64,000 nt of DNA from Ensifer adhaerens (GCF_028993555.1 NZ_CP118610.1:3967001-4031000); one strand, 5' to 3'; numbered from the stretch's first letter, positions 19,290 to 29,403 are shown. A program made the numbers and translations. The notes: a model not told the origin generated them from the sequence alone.

Positions 19290-22200
19290 TTACTCGGCGG
19301 GTGTCGGGTTTTCTGCGGCTGTCGGTGTGTTTTCCACCTTCTTTCGGCCGAAGATCTTCGTAACGAACACGAAGAAGACCGGAACGAAGAAGATGGCGAG
19401 CACCGTTGCCGAGATCATCCCGCCCATGACGCCCGTGCCGATGGCGCGCTGGCTGCCGGAGCTGGCACCCGTAGCGATCGCCAGCGGCAGAACGCCGAGC
19501 GTGAAGGCGAGCGACGTCATCAGGATCGGCCGGAAGCGAAGATGCGCCGCCTCCAGCGTTGCGTCGATCAGTGACTTGCCCTGCTCGCGCAGTTCCTTCG
19601 CAAACTCGATGATCAGGATCGCGTTCTTGGCCGAGAGACCGATGATCGCGATCAGGCCGACCTTGAAGTACACGTCGTTCGGCATGTCGCGCATGGTGAC
19701 CGCCAGCACGGAGCCGATGACACCGAGCGGCACCACCATGATCACGGCCACCGGGATCGACCAGCTCTCATAGAGTGCGGCCAGGCACAGGAACACCAGA
19801 AGGCAAGACAGCGCGATCAGAAGCGGTGCCTGGGTGCCCGACTGGATTTCCTGCAGGGACTGGCCGGTCCACTCGTAACCGAAGCCTGCAGGCAATTGTC
19901 CCGCCAACCGTTGCATCTCGGCGATCGCGTCACCCGAAGAGTAGCCGTGGGCGGCTTCACCGCTGATACGGACCGATGGGTAGCCGTTATAGCCGATCGT
20001 CTGGGTCGAAGCCTTGACCCATTCCACCGTTGCAAAGGCCGACAGCGGCACCATGCCGCCATTGGCATTGCGGACGTTGAGGTTGAGGAGGTCGGCGGTC
20101 TGCATGCGCTGACCTTCGTCCGCCTGCACCGTCACGCGCTGCATGCGTCCGGCATTGGGGAAGTCGTTGACGTAGGACGAGCCGAGGTTGGTCGAGATCG
20201 TCGAATTGATGTCGGCGAAGGTCACACCGAAGGTGTTGGCCTTCTCGCGGTCGATGGTCACGCTGACCTGGGCCGCATCCGGCATGCCCTCGAAGCGAAC
20301 GCCGGTGACGATCTTGCTCTGAGCCGCAAGGCCAAGAAGCTGGTCGCGCGCCTGTGAAAGTGCTGCTTCGCCGAGACCGCCGCGGTCCTGCAGGCGGAAG
20401 GAGAAGCCGCCAGTGGTGCCGAGACCCTGGATCGCCGGCGGCGACAGCGCAAAGCTGATCGCATCCTTGATCTGGCTCATGGCAATCGTCGCACGCATGG
20501 CGATCGACTGCGCAGCGTTGTCGGCGTCGCGTTCCTTCCAGTCCTTCAGCGTCACGAAGGCGAGCGCTGCGTTCTGGCCGGTGCCGAAGAAGGAGAAGCC
20601 GTTGATCGCGATGATGCGTTCGACTGCCGGCTCCTGGCCGAAGATCTTCTCCGTCTGCTCCACCACCTCGGTCGTGCGGTTGCCCGTCGCTTCGGAGGGA
20701 AGCTGCATCATGACGATCACGAAGCCCTGGTCTTCGTCCGGAAGGAACGACGACGGCAGCTTCATGAACAGCCAGCCAAGACCGGCGAGCACCGCGACAT
20801 AGACGATCATGTAGCGGCCGGTCCGGTGGACCATGCCCTTCACGAGGCCGCTGTAGCCGTGTGAGGTCTTGTCGAACGAGCGGTTGAACCAGCCGAAGAA
20901 GCCGCGCTTGGCGTGGTGATGGCCCTTGGGAACCTGCTTCAGGAAGCTGGCGCAGAGCGCCGGCGTCAGCGACAGCGCAAGCAGCGCCGAGAACAGGATC
21001 GACACGACCATCGTCAGCGAGAACTGGCGATAGATCACGCCGACGGCACCCGGGAAGAAGGCCATCGGAATGAACACCGAGGCGAGAACCAGCGTGATGC
21101 CGATGACGGCGCCGGTGATCTGCTTCATCGCCTTGCGGGTCGCTTCCTTCGGTGTCAGTCCTTCCTCGGACATGATGCGCTCGACGTTCTCGACGACGAT
21201 GATCGCATCATCGACGAGAATGCCGATCGCCAGCACCATGCCGAACATGGTGAGCACGTTGATCGAGAAGCCCATCGCCAGCATCACCGCGCAGGTGCCG
21301 AGCAAGGCAACCGGAACGACCAGCGTCGGGATGATGGTGTAGCGGATGTTCTGCAGGAACAGGAACATCACGATGAAGACGAGTGCGACGGCTTCGACGA
21401 GTGTCGAAAGCACCTTCTCGATGGAAACGGCGACGAACGGCGAGGTGTCGTAGGGAACCGAATATTCGAGACCGGCCGGGAAGAACTTGGCCAGTTCGTC
21501 CATGCGTTCCTTGATCGCGGCCGATGTCGACATGGCATTGCCGCTTGGCGACAGCTGGATGGCGATGGCCGCCGACGGTTTGCCGTTCAGACGGGTCGAA
21601 AACGCATAGCTTTCGCCGCCGATTTCGACGCGGGCGACGTCACGCAGGCGAACGGACGAACCGTCCGGGTTGGCGCGAAGCACGATCGCTCCGAATTCCT
21701 CGGCGCTCGACAGCTGGCCCTTGACGACAACGGGGGCGCTGATCTGCTGGGTGATCGGGTTCGGCTGAGCGCCGATCGAGCCGGACGCGATCTGGGCGTT
21801 CTGAGCCTGGATGGCATTCGTCACGTCGGCGGCCGTCAGGTTGAGGCCGAGCATCTTGTCCGGATCGAGCCAGACGCGCATCGAGCGTTCGGTCGCAAAC
21901 AGCTGTGCACGGCCGACGCCGGGCACGCGCTGGACTTCGTTGAGCACGTTGCGGCTCAAGTAATCGCCGAGACCGATGGCATCCATCGAGCCATCGGTCG
22001 AGGTGAGCGCAACGATCATCAGGAAGCCGGAGCCGGCTTCATCCACCTGCACGCCCTGGCGCTTGACCGAATCGGGCAGGCGCGGCTCGACGCGGCGAAC
22101 GCGGTTCTGGATGTCGACGGCGGCCTGACCCGGGTCGGTACCGGGCGCAAAGGTGGCGCTGATATCGACGGAGCCGGAAGCACTGGAGGTCGATTCGAAA

Positions 22201-22430
22201 TAGAGCAGGCCTTCGACGCCGTTCAGCTCGTTTTCGATCAGACGGGTGACGCTCTGGTAGGTGTCTTGCGACGAGGCGCCAGGATAGCTCGTGTTGATGG
22301 AGATCTGCGGTGGCGCGACATCAGGATATTGCGAGACCGGCAGAAGCGGTATCGCAATGATGCCGGCGATCATGATGAAGATCGCCACCACCCAGGCAAA
22401 GATAGGCCTGTCGATGAAAAAACTGGGCAT
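19290..22430 (-). CDS. smeB: RND multidrug efflux transporter, inner-membrane subunit
   Basis: 1046 residues, the standard length of AcrB-type HAE1 pumps. It has twelve predicted helices and two large periplasmic loops. The proton-relay aspartates are in GILVDDAIIVVENVER, and typical blocks include PVSQYPDVAPPQI near the N-terminus and FAKELREQGKSLIDAT near the C-terminus. It exports diverse drugs using the proton gradient, in complex with the adaptor encoded 10 bp upstream and an outer-membrane channel that is not encoded here. It is probably the SmeB/BepE/AmeB orthologue of the Rhizobiales. Confidence 0.95.
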   Translation of the reverse strand: MPSFFIDRPIFAWVVAIFIMIAGIIAIPLLPVSQYPDVAPPQISINTSYPGASSQDTYQSVTRLIENELNGVEGLLYFESTSSASGSVDISATFAPGTDPGQAAVDIQNRVRRVEPRLPDSVKRQGVQVDEAGSGFLMIVALTSTDGSMDAIGLGDYLSRNVLNEVQRVPGVGRAQLFATERSMRVWLDPDKMLGLNLTAADVTNAIQAQNAQIASGSIGAQPNPITQQISAPVVVKGQLSSAEEFGAIVLRANPDGSSVRLRDVARVEIGGESYAFSTRLNGKPSAAIAIQLSPSGNAMSTSAAIKERMDELAKFFPAGLEYSVPYDTSPFVAVSIEKVLSTLVEAVALVFIVMFLFLQNIRYTIIPTLVVPVALLGTCAVMLAMGFSINVLTMFGMVLAIGILVDDAIIVVENVERIMSEEGLTPKEATRKAMKQITGAVIGITLVLASVFIPMAFFPGAVGVIYRQFSLTMVVSILFSALLALSLTPALCASFLKQVPKGHHHAKRGFFGWFNRSFDKTSHGYSGLVKGMVHRTGRYMIVYVAVLAGLGWLFMKLPSSFLPDEDQGFVIVMMQLPSEATGNRTTEVVEQTEKIFGQEPAVERIIAINGFSFFGTGQNAALAFVTLKDWKERDADNAAQSIAMRATIAMSQIKDAISFALSPPAIQGLGTTGGFSFRLQDRGGLGEAALSQARDQLLGLAAQSKIVTGVRFEGMPDAAQVSVTIDREKANTFGVTFADINSTISTNLGSSYVNDFPNAGRMQRVTVQADEGQRMQTADLLNLNVRNANGGMVPLSAFATVEWVKASTQTIGYNGYPSVRISGEAAHGYSSGDAIAEMQRLAGQLPAGFGYEWTGQSLQEIQSGTQAPLLIALSCLLVFLCLAALYESWSIPVAVIMVVPLGVIGSVLAVTMRDMPNDVYFKVGLIAIIGLSAKNAILIIEFAKELREQGKSLIDATLEAAHLRFRPILMTSLAFTLGVLPLAIATGASSGSQRAIGTGVMGGMISATVLAIFFVPVFFVFVTKIFGRKKVENTPTAAENPTPAE

Positions 22431-22440
22431 TAATCAGCAC

Positions 22441-23649
22441 TCACTTTGTGGCTTCAGCCGGCTTTTCTTCGGCCGCTGCGGTCGTCTGCGCCGCTTCGGC
22501 CGCGGGCTTGGCGTTCGGATCCCAGTCCGTCGGCTCGACCGGTGCGCCGGGGCCGATCTTCTGGAAACCTTCGACGATGACCTTCTCGTCGGCCTTGAGG
22601 CCTGAGGTCACCTGCCAGCGGCTGCCGACGGTGCGGCCGAGCGTCACGTTGCGGAACTCGACCTTCTTGTCGGGGGTGACGACATAGACCTGCGACTGGC
22701 CGGCATTGTTGCGCTGGACGGCCTGCTGCGGGACGGTTATCGCGTCCTTCTCGATGCCTTGCTGCACCTGCACGCGGACATACATGCCCGGAAGCAGATC
22801 ATTGTTGGGGTTCGGGAATTCGCCGCGCAGGGTCACCTGGCCGGTCGTCGCGTCGACGGCGGCTTCGGAGAACAAGAGCTTGCCCTTGTGTTCGTAGACG
22901 GTGCCGTCATCGAGAACGAGCTGGACTTCGGCTTCCTCGTCGCCGCTCATCATCTTGCCTTCCTCGAGCGCCTTGCGCAGGCGGATGAGGTCGGTCGCCG
23001 ACTGGGTGAAGTCGGCATAGAGCGGGTCCAGCTGCTGGATCGTCGCGAGATTTTCCGAGCTGTTGGCGCTGACCAGCGCTCCTTCGGTGATCAGCGCGCG
23101 ACCGATGCGGCCGCTGATCGGCGCCGTCACGTCGGCGTATTGCAGGTCGAGCTTGGCAGCTGCGAGGCCCGCCTGGGCAATCGCAACGTCGGCGTCGGCT
23201 GCAGCCAGCAGGGCGGATGCATCGTCGAACTGCTGTGCGGCGACGACATTCGCCTTCTTCAGCTGCTCCTGACGGTCAGCCTTCTGCTGCGCCTGCTGGC
23301 GCACCGACTGGGCGCGCCGCAGCGTCGCCTCGGCCTTTTCGACCTGGACGCGGAAGGGTGCCGGGTCGATGCGGTAGAGCACATCGCCCTCATTGACCTT
23401 GGAGCCCTGCTGGAAGACCCGTTCGACCACGATGCCGGAGACGCGCGGGCGCACTTCGGCGACGCGTGTTGCCGTGATGCGACCGGGAAGCTCGTTGGTG
23501 ATCGGCAGCGTTTCGGCCTTGGTCGTGAAGACGGCGACTGCGGACGGGGGGAATGCGGCGGCGGCCGGCTGCTCGTCCTCTTTCTGGCAACCGGAAAGAA
23601 GAATCACGGTTGCCAAGGCGGCGGCCAGTGTCGGTCGGTTCATGCGCAT
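22441..23649 (-). CDS. smeA: RND efflux periplasmic adaptor lipoprotein
   Basis: 402 residues from the ATG at 23649 (alternatives at 23661 and 23643). A lipoprotein signal with lipobox LLSGC is followed by a lipoyl/barrel-sandwich half (PGRITATRVAEVRPRVSGIV), a helical hairpin rich in Ala/Gln (RRAQSVRQQAQQKADRQEQL), and beta-barrel and membrane-proximal domains. It bridges the inner-membrane pump to an outer-membrane channel. It is the first gene of the pump operon, expressed from a promoter that overlaps an AcrR-like operator. The tail is Ala/Glu-rich low-complexity sequence. Confidence 0.94.
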   Translation of the reverse strand: MRMNRPTLAAALATVILLSGCQKEDEQPAAAAFPPSAVAVFTTKAETLPITNELPGRITATRVAEVRPRVSGIVVERVFQQGSKVNEGDVLYRIDPAPFRVQVEKAEATLRRAQSVRQQAQQKADRQEQLKKANVVAAQQFDDASALLAAADADVAIAQAGLAAAKLDLQYADVTAPISGRIGRALITEGALVSANSSENLATIQQLDPLYADFTQSATDLIRLRKALEEGKMMSGDEEAEVQLVLDDGTVYEHKGKLLFSEAAVDATTGQVTLRGEFPNPNNDLLPGMYVRVQVQQGIEKDAITVPQQAVQRNNAGQSQVYVVTPDKKVEFRNVTLGRTVGSRWQVTSGLKADEKVIVEGFQKIGPGAPVEPTDWDPNAKPAAEAAQTTAAAEEKPAEATK

Positions 23650-23765
23650 AGCGATGTCCATATTCGGTGACCGCAGGCAACAGCTGCATCTCGCAAGGTG
23701 CCCGTGCGGTCCGGAAGTGAAAGGGGAGCGGAACCGGTATCAGGTTCGGCAAATACCGGAAAGCT

Positions 23766-23808
23766 AATATACAAACACAAATGTATGTTAATTCGCTTTG
23801 CAGTGCAA
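23766..23808 (-). promoter_or_regulatory. smeA promoter with AcrR-like operator
   Basis: On the minus strand TTGCAC (23808-23803) is spaced 17 bp from TACATT (23785-23780). The 24-bp near-palindrome 23766-23789 covers the -10; its arms are ATACAAAC and ATGTATGTT. By eye it matches 19 of 24 positions of the E. coli AcrR operator as I remember it. This is where the operon's TetR protein should bind. Confidence 0.65.
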
Positions 23809-23840
23809 CAGCGTGATGCGGCGCATCGAATCAAAAAATA

Positions 23841-23883
23841 AATCAGCCGCCACAGGGTGTTAGTCCCCATGGCGGCTGATTTT
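23841..23883 (-). terminator. Terminator of the ABC importer operon
   Basis: A perfect stem (23842-23852 with 23870-23880) is followed on the minus strand by ATTTATTTTTT. It lies just past the last gene of the amino-sugar ABC operon and before the smeA promoter. Confidence 0.85.
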
Positions 23884-23919
23884 CACGCAGCTGTGATGGG
23901 GCGGTGGCCCCAAAATGGA

Positions 23920-24921
23920 TCAGGCGAGAACGCGGTCGTCGTCACCGAAACGGTGCATGCTGCCGACCATCGGCGTCGCGTAGACGATGTCGTCGGGTGC
24001 GTAGCGATGCTCGCCGAAGAGACGGACCGTGATGGTGCCGGCCTGTTCTGAATCGATGTAGACGATCGTGTCTGCACCAAGATGTTCGACGTGGACCACC
24101 TTGCCCTTCCAGTCGCCACTCTCGCGCGAAAGCGCCATATGCTCCGGGCGGATGCCGATCGTCTTGGCGCTGACATCGCCGAGCCGCGCACCCTCGATGA
24201 AGTTCATCTGTGGCGAGCCGATGAAGCCGGCGACGAAGACGTTGGCGGGCCGGTTGTAAAGATCCATCGGCGAGCCGATCTGCTCGATCTGACCGGCGTT
24301 CAAGACGACGATCTTGTCGGCGAGCGTCATGGCCTCCACCTGATCGTGGGTGACGTAGATCATCGTCGCCTTCAGGCTGCGGTGCAGCCGGGCGATCTCG
24401 AGACGCGTGTTGACGCGCAGCGCCGCATCGAGGTTCGACAGCGGCTCGTCGAACAGGAAGAGCTTCGGCTCGCGCACGATCGCGCGGCCGATAGCCACGC
24501 GCTGGCGCTGGCCGCCAGAAAGCTCGGCCGGGCGGCGGGCGAGGTAGGGCTCCAGCGACAGCATGCTCGCCGCCTTGCCGACCTTGTCGTCGATCTCGGC
24601 TTTCGGCTTGCCGGCCTGCTTGAGGCCAAGGCCCATATTGTCCTTCACCGTCAGGTGCGGATAGAGCGCGTAGGACTGGAACACCATCGCGATGCCGCGC
24701 TTGGCGGGCGCCACGTGGCCGACTTCGGTGCCGTCGATCTGAACGCTGCCGGAGGTCGCGTCCTCGAGGCCGGCGATGGTGCGCAGCAAGGTCGACTTGC
24801 CGCAGCCGGAGGGGCCTACGAAGATGACGAACTCGCCGTCCTTCACCTCGAGGTCGATGCCCTTCAGCACCTCGTGGCTACCATAGGCCTTGCGGATGGA
24901 TTTGAGTTGAAGCGATCCCAC
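23920..24921 (-). CDS. Sugar ABC transporter ATP-binding protein (MalK/UgpC type)
   Basis: 333 residues. Walker [10 protein letters not shown], the Q-loop, signature [14 protein letters not shown], Walker [13 protein letters not shown], the switch His in [15 protein letters not shown] and a C-terminal TOBE/OB region (IGIRPEHM). It powers carbohydrate uptake for the CUT1-type permeases encoded upstream. It is the last gene of the minus-strand operon that begins with murQ, 13 bp after the oxidoreductase. Like MsmK-type ATPases it could also serve other CUT1 systems. Confidence 0.93.
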   Translation of the reverse strand: MGSLQLKSIRKAYGSHEVLKGIDLEVKDGEFVIFVGPSGCGKSTLLRTIAGLEDATSGSVQIDGTEVGHVAPAKRGIAMVFQSYALYPHLTVKDNMGLGLKQAGKPKAEIDDKVGKAASMLSLEPYLARRPAELSGGQRQRVAIGRAIVREPKLFLFDEPLSNLDAALRVNTRLEIARLHRSLKATMIYVTHDQVEAMTLADKIVVLNAGQIEQIGSPMDLYNRPANVFVAGFIGSPQMNFIEGARLGDVSAKTIGIRPEHMALSRESGDWKGKVVHVEHLGADTIVYIDSEQAGTITVRLFGEHRYAPDDIVYATPMVGSMHRFGDDDRVLA

Positions 24922-24934
24922 CTGGTTGCCCCCT

Positions 24935-25999
24935 TTAAAGTTTGACTGGTCTGCCGGTGCGCACGCTTTCGTCTGCGGCGAGGCAGATGCGTAGCGACTG
25001 GACGGCGTCGTTCATGTGACGGTCGAGGTCGATGTCTTCGCGAATGGCCTTCAGCACATAGGCCTGCTCGCGGTCGCAGAGTTCCTGGTGGCCGGGTTCG
25101 CCGTCCATCTTCAGGTCCTCGTCGGTCCTGAGGAAACGTCCGTCGGGACCGGTTTCGGCATTGTGCAGCCGGATCACCGCGGTCTTGGTGTGCATGTCGA
25201 TGTCGTCGGACTTGGCGTTCTGGTCCATGACGATCGAGACCGAGCCCTTGGGCGACATCACGTCCTTCACGAAGAAGGCGGTTTCCGAGATCATCGGACC
25301 CCATCCGGCTTCGTACCAGCCGGTGGAACCGTCCTCGAAGATCACCTGCAGGTGGCCGTAATTATACATGTCGGGCGCAATCTCGTCGGAGAGGCGAAGC
25401 CCCATGCCACGCACTTCCACGGGCTTCGCGTCGGTGATCTGGCACATGACGTCGACATAGTGCACGCCGCAGTCGACGATCGGCGACGTTGTCTTCATCA
25501 GCGACTTGTGCGTTTCCCAGGTTGGACCGCTCGACTGCTGGTTCAGGTTCATCCGGAAGACATAGGGACCTCCGAGCTTGCGCGCTTCGGCGATCAGCCG
25601 GATCCACGAGGGATGGTGGCGCAGGATGTAGCCGATCACCAGCTTGCGGCCGTACTTCTTCGCCGCCGCGACGACGCGCTCGGCATCGGCGACGGTGGTT
25701 GCCAGCGGCTTTTCGACGAAAACGTCGGCGCCGGCTTCAAACGCCATGACCGCGAAGTCGGCATGGCTGTCCGAATAGGTGCAGATCGAGCAGAGCTCCG
25801 GCTTCAGCTCGGCAAGCGCAGTCTTGAAGTCCGGATGGATCGTGTAGCCGCTCAGTTCTTCCGGCAGCGGTACCTTCGAGCGGTTGACGAGGCCGACGAT
25901 CTCGAACCCGGGATTGTTGTGATAGGCGAGCGCGTGGCTGCGCCCCATGTTGCCGAGCCCTGCGACGAGGACCCGGACGGGTTTGCTGCTTGCACTCAC
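24935..25999 (-). CDS. Gfo/Idh/MocA family oxidoreductase
   Basis: 354 residues. The Rossmann NAD-binding start is [22 protein letters not shown], followed by the family-typical VEKPLATT with the catalytic Lys region and a C-terminal alpha/beta substrate domain. Such enzymes oxidise or epimerise sugars, inositols and amino sugars with NAD(P). Its place inside the amino-sugar ABC operon, overlapping the upstream permease gene by 4 bp, suggests that it processes the imported sugar; the exact substrate is unknown. Confidence 0.9.
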   Translation of the reverse strand: MSASSKPVRVLVAGLGNMGRSHALAYHNNPGFEIVGLVNRSKVPLPEELSGYTIHPDFKTALAELKPELCSICTYSDSHADFAVMAFEAGADVFVEKPLATTVADAERVVAAAKKYGRKLVIGYILRHHPSWIRLIAEARKLGGPYVFRMNLNQQSSGPTWETHKSLMKTTSPIVDCGVHYVDVMCQITDAKPVEVRGMGLRLSDEIAPDMYNYGHLQVIFEDGSTGWYEAGWGPMISETAFFVKDVMSPKGSVSIVMDQNAKSDDIDMHTKTAVIRLHNAETGPDGRFLRTDEDLKMDGEPGHQELCDREQAYVLKAIREDIDLDRHMNDAVQSLRICLAADESVRTGRPVKL

Positions 26000-26835
26000 T
26001 TGACTGCTCCTGCCGTGATGCCGCGGATCAGTTGCCGCGAGAAGATGACGTAGAGGACGAGAACCGGAAGGATGGCGAGCGACAGCGCCGCAAGCACCGC
26101 GTTCCAGTTGGTGACGAACTGGCCGATGAAGATCTGCGAGCCGAGCGTCACGGTCTTGGTCGCTTCCGCCGGTGCCAGGATCAGCGGGAACCAGAGGTCG
26201 TTCCAGATCGGGATCATCGTGAAGACTGCGACCGTCGCCATTGCCGGCCGGACCAGCGGCAGCACCAGGCGGAAGAAGATCGAGTATTCCGAAAGCCCGT
26301 CGATGCGCCCGGCGTTCTTCAGGTCGTCCGAGACCGTTCGCATGAACTCCGAGAGAATGAAGATCGCAAGCGGCAGGCCTTGCGCCGTGTAGACGAGGAT
26401 CAGCGCCGTCAGCGTGTTGACCAGGTTGGCGGCGACCATGCCTTGGAGAATGGCGACGGTGCCGAGCCGGATCGGGATCATGATGCCGATCGCCAGATAA
26501 AGGCCCATGACGGTATTGCCGCGGAAGCGGTACTCCGACAGCGCGAAGGCGGCCATCGCCCCGAAGAGCAGCACCAATGCGATCGAGACGATCGTGACGA
26601 CGAAGCTGTTCTGGAAGTAGGTGGCGAAGTCACCCTGACCGAGAACGGTCTCATAGCCGATCAGACTGAAGGTCTGCGGCGTCGGGATCGTCAACGGCGC
26701 CCGGAAGATCGCGTTGCGATCCTTGAACGAATTGATGATCGTCAGGAACACCGGGAACAGCGACACGAGCGTGTAGGCGATGAGCGCCACATGCACGAAG
26801 CCGGTGCGGAGAATGGAATCGCGTGCTTTCGACAT
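25996..26835 (-). CDS. Sugar ABC transporter permease (MalG/CUT1 type)
   Basis: 279 residues with six helices. The EAA-loop region reads NAGRIDGLSEYSIFFRLVLPLVRPA, which contacts the ATPase. The N-terminus begins SILRTGFVHVALIAYTLVSLFPVF as in MalG-like subunits. It pairs with the second permease encoded 11 bp upstream. The stop overlaps the start of the oxidoreductase gene. Confidence 0.93.
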   Translation of the reverse strand: MSKARDSILRTGFVHVALIAYTLVSLFPVFLTIINSFKDRNAIFRAPLTIPTPQTFSLIGYETVLGQGDFATYFQNSFVVTIVSIALVLLFGAMAAFALSEYRFRGNTVMGLYLAIGIMIPIRLGTVAILQGMVAANLVNTLTALILVYTAQGLPLAIFILSEFMRTVSDDLKNAGRIDGLSEYSIFFRLVLPLVRPAMATVAVFTMIPIWNDLWFPLILAPAEATKTVTLGSQIFIGQFVTNWNAVLAALSLAILPVLVLYVIFSRQLIRGITAGAVK

Positions 26836-26846
26836 CTCCGGTCTCC

Positions 26847-27797
26847 TTAGAACTGGTAGCGGCGCATGCGGCGCTGAATGACGAACAGGTAGAGCGAGAC
26901 GCCGGCAAGGATGATCAGGAACATCACAGTGGCGATCGTCGCGCCCATCGAGCGGTCACCGAGCTGCAGCTGGAAGCCGAAGAAGGTGCGATAGAGCAGC
27001 GTGCCGAGAATGTCGGTCGAGCCGTCCGGGCCGGCAAGCGCGCCCTGCACCGTGTAGACCAGGTCGAAGGCGTTGAAGTTGCCGACGAAGGTCAGGATCG
27101 AGATGATGCCGATGGCCGGCAGGATCAGCGGCAGCTTGATCTTCCAGAACTGGCTCCAACCTGTGACGCCGTCGCATTCGGCCGCCTCGATCACCTCGTC
27201 CGGGATGTTGAGCAGCGCGGCGTAGATCAGCATCATCGGGATGCCGACATATTGCCAGACCGAGATCAGCGAGACGGCGACGAGGGCCGAGCCCGGCTTT
27301 CCGAGCCAGGGCGCAAACAGCGACTTCAAGCCGACAAGATCGAGCATCCAGGGCGCAACACCCCAGATCGGCGACAGGATCAGTTTCCAGATGAAGCCGA
27401 CGATCACGAAGGACAGCAGCGTCGGCAGGAAGATTGCTGTGCGGTAGAAGGTGACGAAGCGCAGCTTCGGAATAGACAGCATCGCGGCAAGCGCAACGCC
27501 GATCGGGTTCTGCACGCACATGTGGATGATGAAGAAGATGACGTTGTTCTTCAGCGCGTTCCAGAAGTCGTGGGCCCAGCGCTCCTCGCCGAACAGCGTC
27601 TGGAAGTTGGCGAGCCCGACGAAGGCTGGCTGGCCGTCGACCGTGTTGAACAGCGAGAGCCGGAGCGTCTCGATCAGCGGCAGGATCATGACCGCCGAAT
27701 AGATCAGGAAGGCCGGCAGCAGGAAAACGAGGATGTGCCAGCGTTTCGGCCGCCTTGCGGTCGGCTGTCCGTCTTGCACTGAAAGAGCGTCACTCAT
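26847..27797 (-). CDS. Sugar ABC transporter permease (MalF/CUT1 type)
   Basis: 316 residues from the ATG at 27797. Six helices; the EAA loop reads EAAECDGVTGWSQFWKIKLPLILPA. The long frame upstream of this ATG is GC-rich readthrough of a hairpin-filled spacer and contains no conserved sequence, so I exclude it. It works with the MalG-type permease and the binding protein on either side. Confidence 0.92.
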   Translation of the reverse strand: MSDALSVQDGQPTARRPKRWHILVFLLPAFLIYSAVMILPLIETLRLSLFNTVDGQPAFVGLANFQTLFGEERWAHDFWNALKNNVIFFIIHMCVQNPIGVALAAMLSIPKLRFVTFYRTAIFLPTLLSFVIVGFIWKLILSPIWGVAPWMLDLVGLKSLFAPWLGKPGSALVAVSLISVWQYVGIPMMLIYAALLNIPDEVIEAAECDGVTGWSQFWKIKLPLILPAIGIISILTFVGNFNAFDLVYTVQGALAGPDGSTDILGTLLYRTFFGFQLQLGDRSMGATIATVMFLIILAGVSLYLFVIQRRMRRYQF

Positions 27798-28143
27798 TGG
27801 TCCATCCGTTTCTAGAAGACCGGTTCCCAGACAGTCACGATGCACACCGACGCCACACGGCCGGTCTCGCCGCATGCCATCTGCCCTTTTGCGAGGGCTC
27901 ATGACGAAGGTTAAGTCTATCGCGTTCTTTTGCAAACGACTGCGTCGGTGGCCTCCCACAACGGGAGGCCGGTGACGCTTCGGCTGGGGGAGTGCCAGAT
28001 CCGGCATGTCGCCCCGCCCGGTCCCCACCGCATCCTCGGATCCACTCGATCCGAGGTGCTCTGTGCACGTCCAGGACGTGCGGTGGCATAGGGCCGACCC
28101 TCCCCCAAACAAGGGGAGGGAACCTGTTGCGCTTACGTCAGTC
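27798..28143 (-). other. Hairpin-rich spacer between binding protein and permease genes
   Basis: 346 bp without a gene. It holds at least four perfect stems: 27950-27957/27963-27970, 28034-28042/28048-28056, 28065-28072/28074-28081 and 28098-28105/28113-28120. None has a T-run in the sense direction. Such structures between a binding-protein gene and its permeases commonly stabilise the upstream mRNA and lower downstream expression, giving excess binding protein. It may also be a mosaic intergenic repeat. Confidence 0.6.
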
Positions 28144-29403
28144 TTACTTCGCCGGCTTGTACCAGGAGTCGAGGCCCTTCTGCAGCTTCTCGGCAGCAAC
28201 CTCTGGCGTATCCGTGCCGTTGATCACGTTGGCCGATTCGACCCAGGTCTCATTTTCGAGGCTCGGGGTGCCGCGTGCCAGAATCTGGTAGGTCGAGCGG
28301 ATCGTCGGCTTGCACTTTTCGCGCCAGGAGACGAATTCCTGGGCGAGCGGATCGGTCATCTTCACCGGGGTAGAGTTGAGGCTGAAGAAGCCCGGCAGTG
28401 CATTGGCGTAGATGTCGGCGAATTCCGGCGAAGCAACCCAGGTCAGGAAGGTCTTGGCCTGTTCGGCATGGGCGCTCTTGGCGTTGAGGCCGATGCCGAT
28501 GTCGTTGTGGTCCGAGATGTAGCAGGTGTCACCGGCGTTCTTAACCGGAGGCGGGAAGGCGCCCATCTTGAACTGCGCCTGGGTGTTGAACAGGCCGATT
28601 TCCCACGAGCCGGCCGGATAGATGGCGGCGCGACCGAGTGTGAAGAGGTTCTGGCTGTCCGGATAGGTCTGGGCTTCGAAGCCGTCGCCGAGGTAGTCCT
28701 TCCACTTGGCAAGAACGCGATAGGGTTCGACCCACGGTTCGTCGGTCAGCTTCTGTTCGCCCTTGATCAGCGCGGCGCGGCCTTCTTCACCCTTCCAGTA
28801 GTTCGGGCCGATGTTCTGGTAGCCCATGGTGGCGGCTTCCCAGAGGTCCTTGGTGCCCATCGCCATCGGGATGTAGTTGCCGTCGGCCTTGATCTTGTCG
28901 AGGGCTGCGAAGAACTCGGCTTCCGTCGTCGGGATCTGGATACCCAGTTGGTCGAAGGCGTCCTTGTTGTAGATGAAGCCGTGGATGACCGAAGCCATCG
29001 GTACGCAGAAGGTGGACTTGCCGTCGTCGGTCGTCCAGGCGGACTTGGCGACCGGCGAGAAGTTTTCCATGCCCGGCAGCGCCGTCAGGTCGGCAAGGTG
29101 CTTCTTGTTGTAGAGTTCGAGCGAAACGTCGAACGGACGGCAGGTGACGAGGTCACCCGCGGAGCCGGCGTCGAGCTTGGCGTTCAGCGCGGCGTTGTAT
29201 TCGGTCGGCGCCATCGGGGCGAACTTGACCTTGATGCCCGGGTTCTTCGCTTCGAAGGCGGGGATCAGCTTTTCCTGCCAGATGGCCAGGTCGTCGTTAC
29301 GCCAGCTTTCGATGGTCAGCGTCACGTCCTCGGCGTGCGCCAGCCCGGCCGTGCCGAGGATGCTCGAAGCGAGCAGCAGGCCTTTGATTGTCGTACGGGT
29401 CAT
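28144..29403 (-). CDS. Sugar ABC transporter substrate-binding protein
   Basis: 419 residues with a signal peptide (ending GLAHA) and a family 1 extracellular solute-binding fold: TLTIESWRNDDLAIW at the mature start, then WEAATMGYQNIG and AAIYPAGSWEIG, which resemble the sugar-binding region of CUT1 receptors. It captures substrate in the periplasm for the two permeases. The operon context (murQ upstream, nagA regulon divergent) suggests N-acetylglucosamine, a chitooligomer or a muropeptide sugar; this is inference. Confidence 0.93.
   Translation of the reverse strand: MTRTTIKGLLLASSILGTAGLAHAEDVTLTIESWRNDDLAIWQEKLIPAFEAKNPGIKVKFAPMAPTEYNAALNAKLDAGSAGDLVTCRPFDVSLELYNKKHLADLTALPGMENFSPVAKSAWTTDDGKSTFCVPMASVIHGFIYNKDAFDQLGIQIPTTEAEFFAALDKIKADGNYIPMAMGTKDLWEAATMGYQNIGPNYWKGEEGRAALIKGEQKLTDEPWVEPYRVLAKWKDYLGDGFEAQTYPDSQNLFTLGRAAIYPAGSWEIGLFNTQAQFKMGAFPPPVKNAGDTCYISDHNDIGIGLNAKSAHAEQAKTFLTWVASPEFADIYANALPGFFSLNSTPVKMTDPLAQEFVSWREKCKPTIRSTYQILARGTPSLENETWVESANVINGTDTPEVAAEKLQKGLDSWYKPAK

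Noticed and set aside
20913..22433. 506-codon open frame opposite the RND pump gene
   Set aside because: Antisense shadow with Arg/Asp/His-rich composition typical of reverse-strand reading of GC-rich genes.
27801..28199. N-terminal extension of the MalF-type permease frame
   Set aside because: It reads through the hairpin spacer, overlaps the binding-protein gene and carries no conserved sequence; the ATG at 27797 gives a normal permease.
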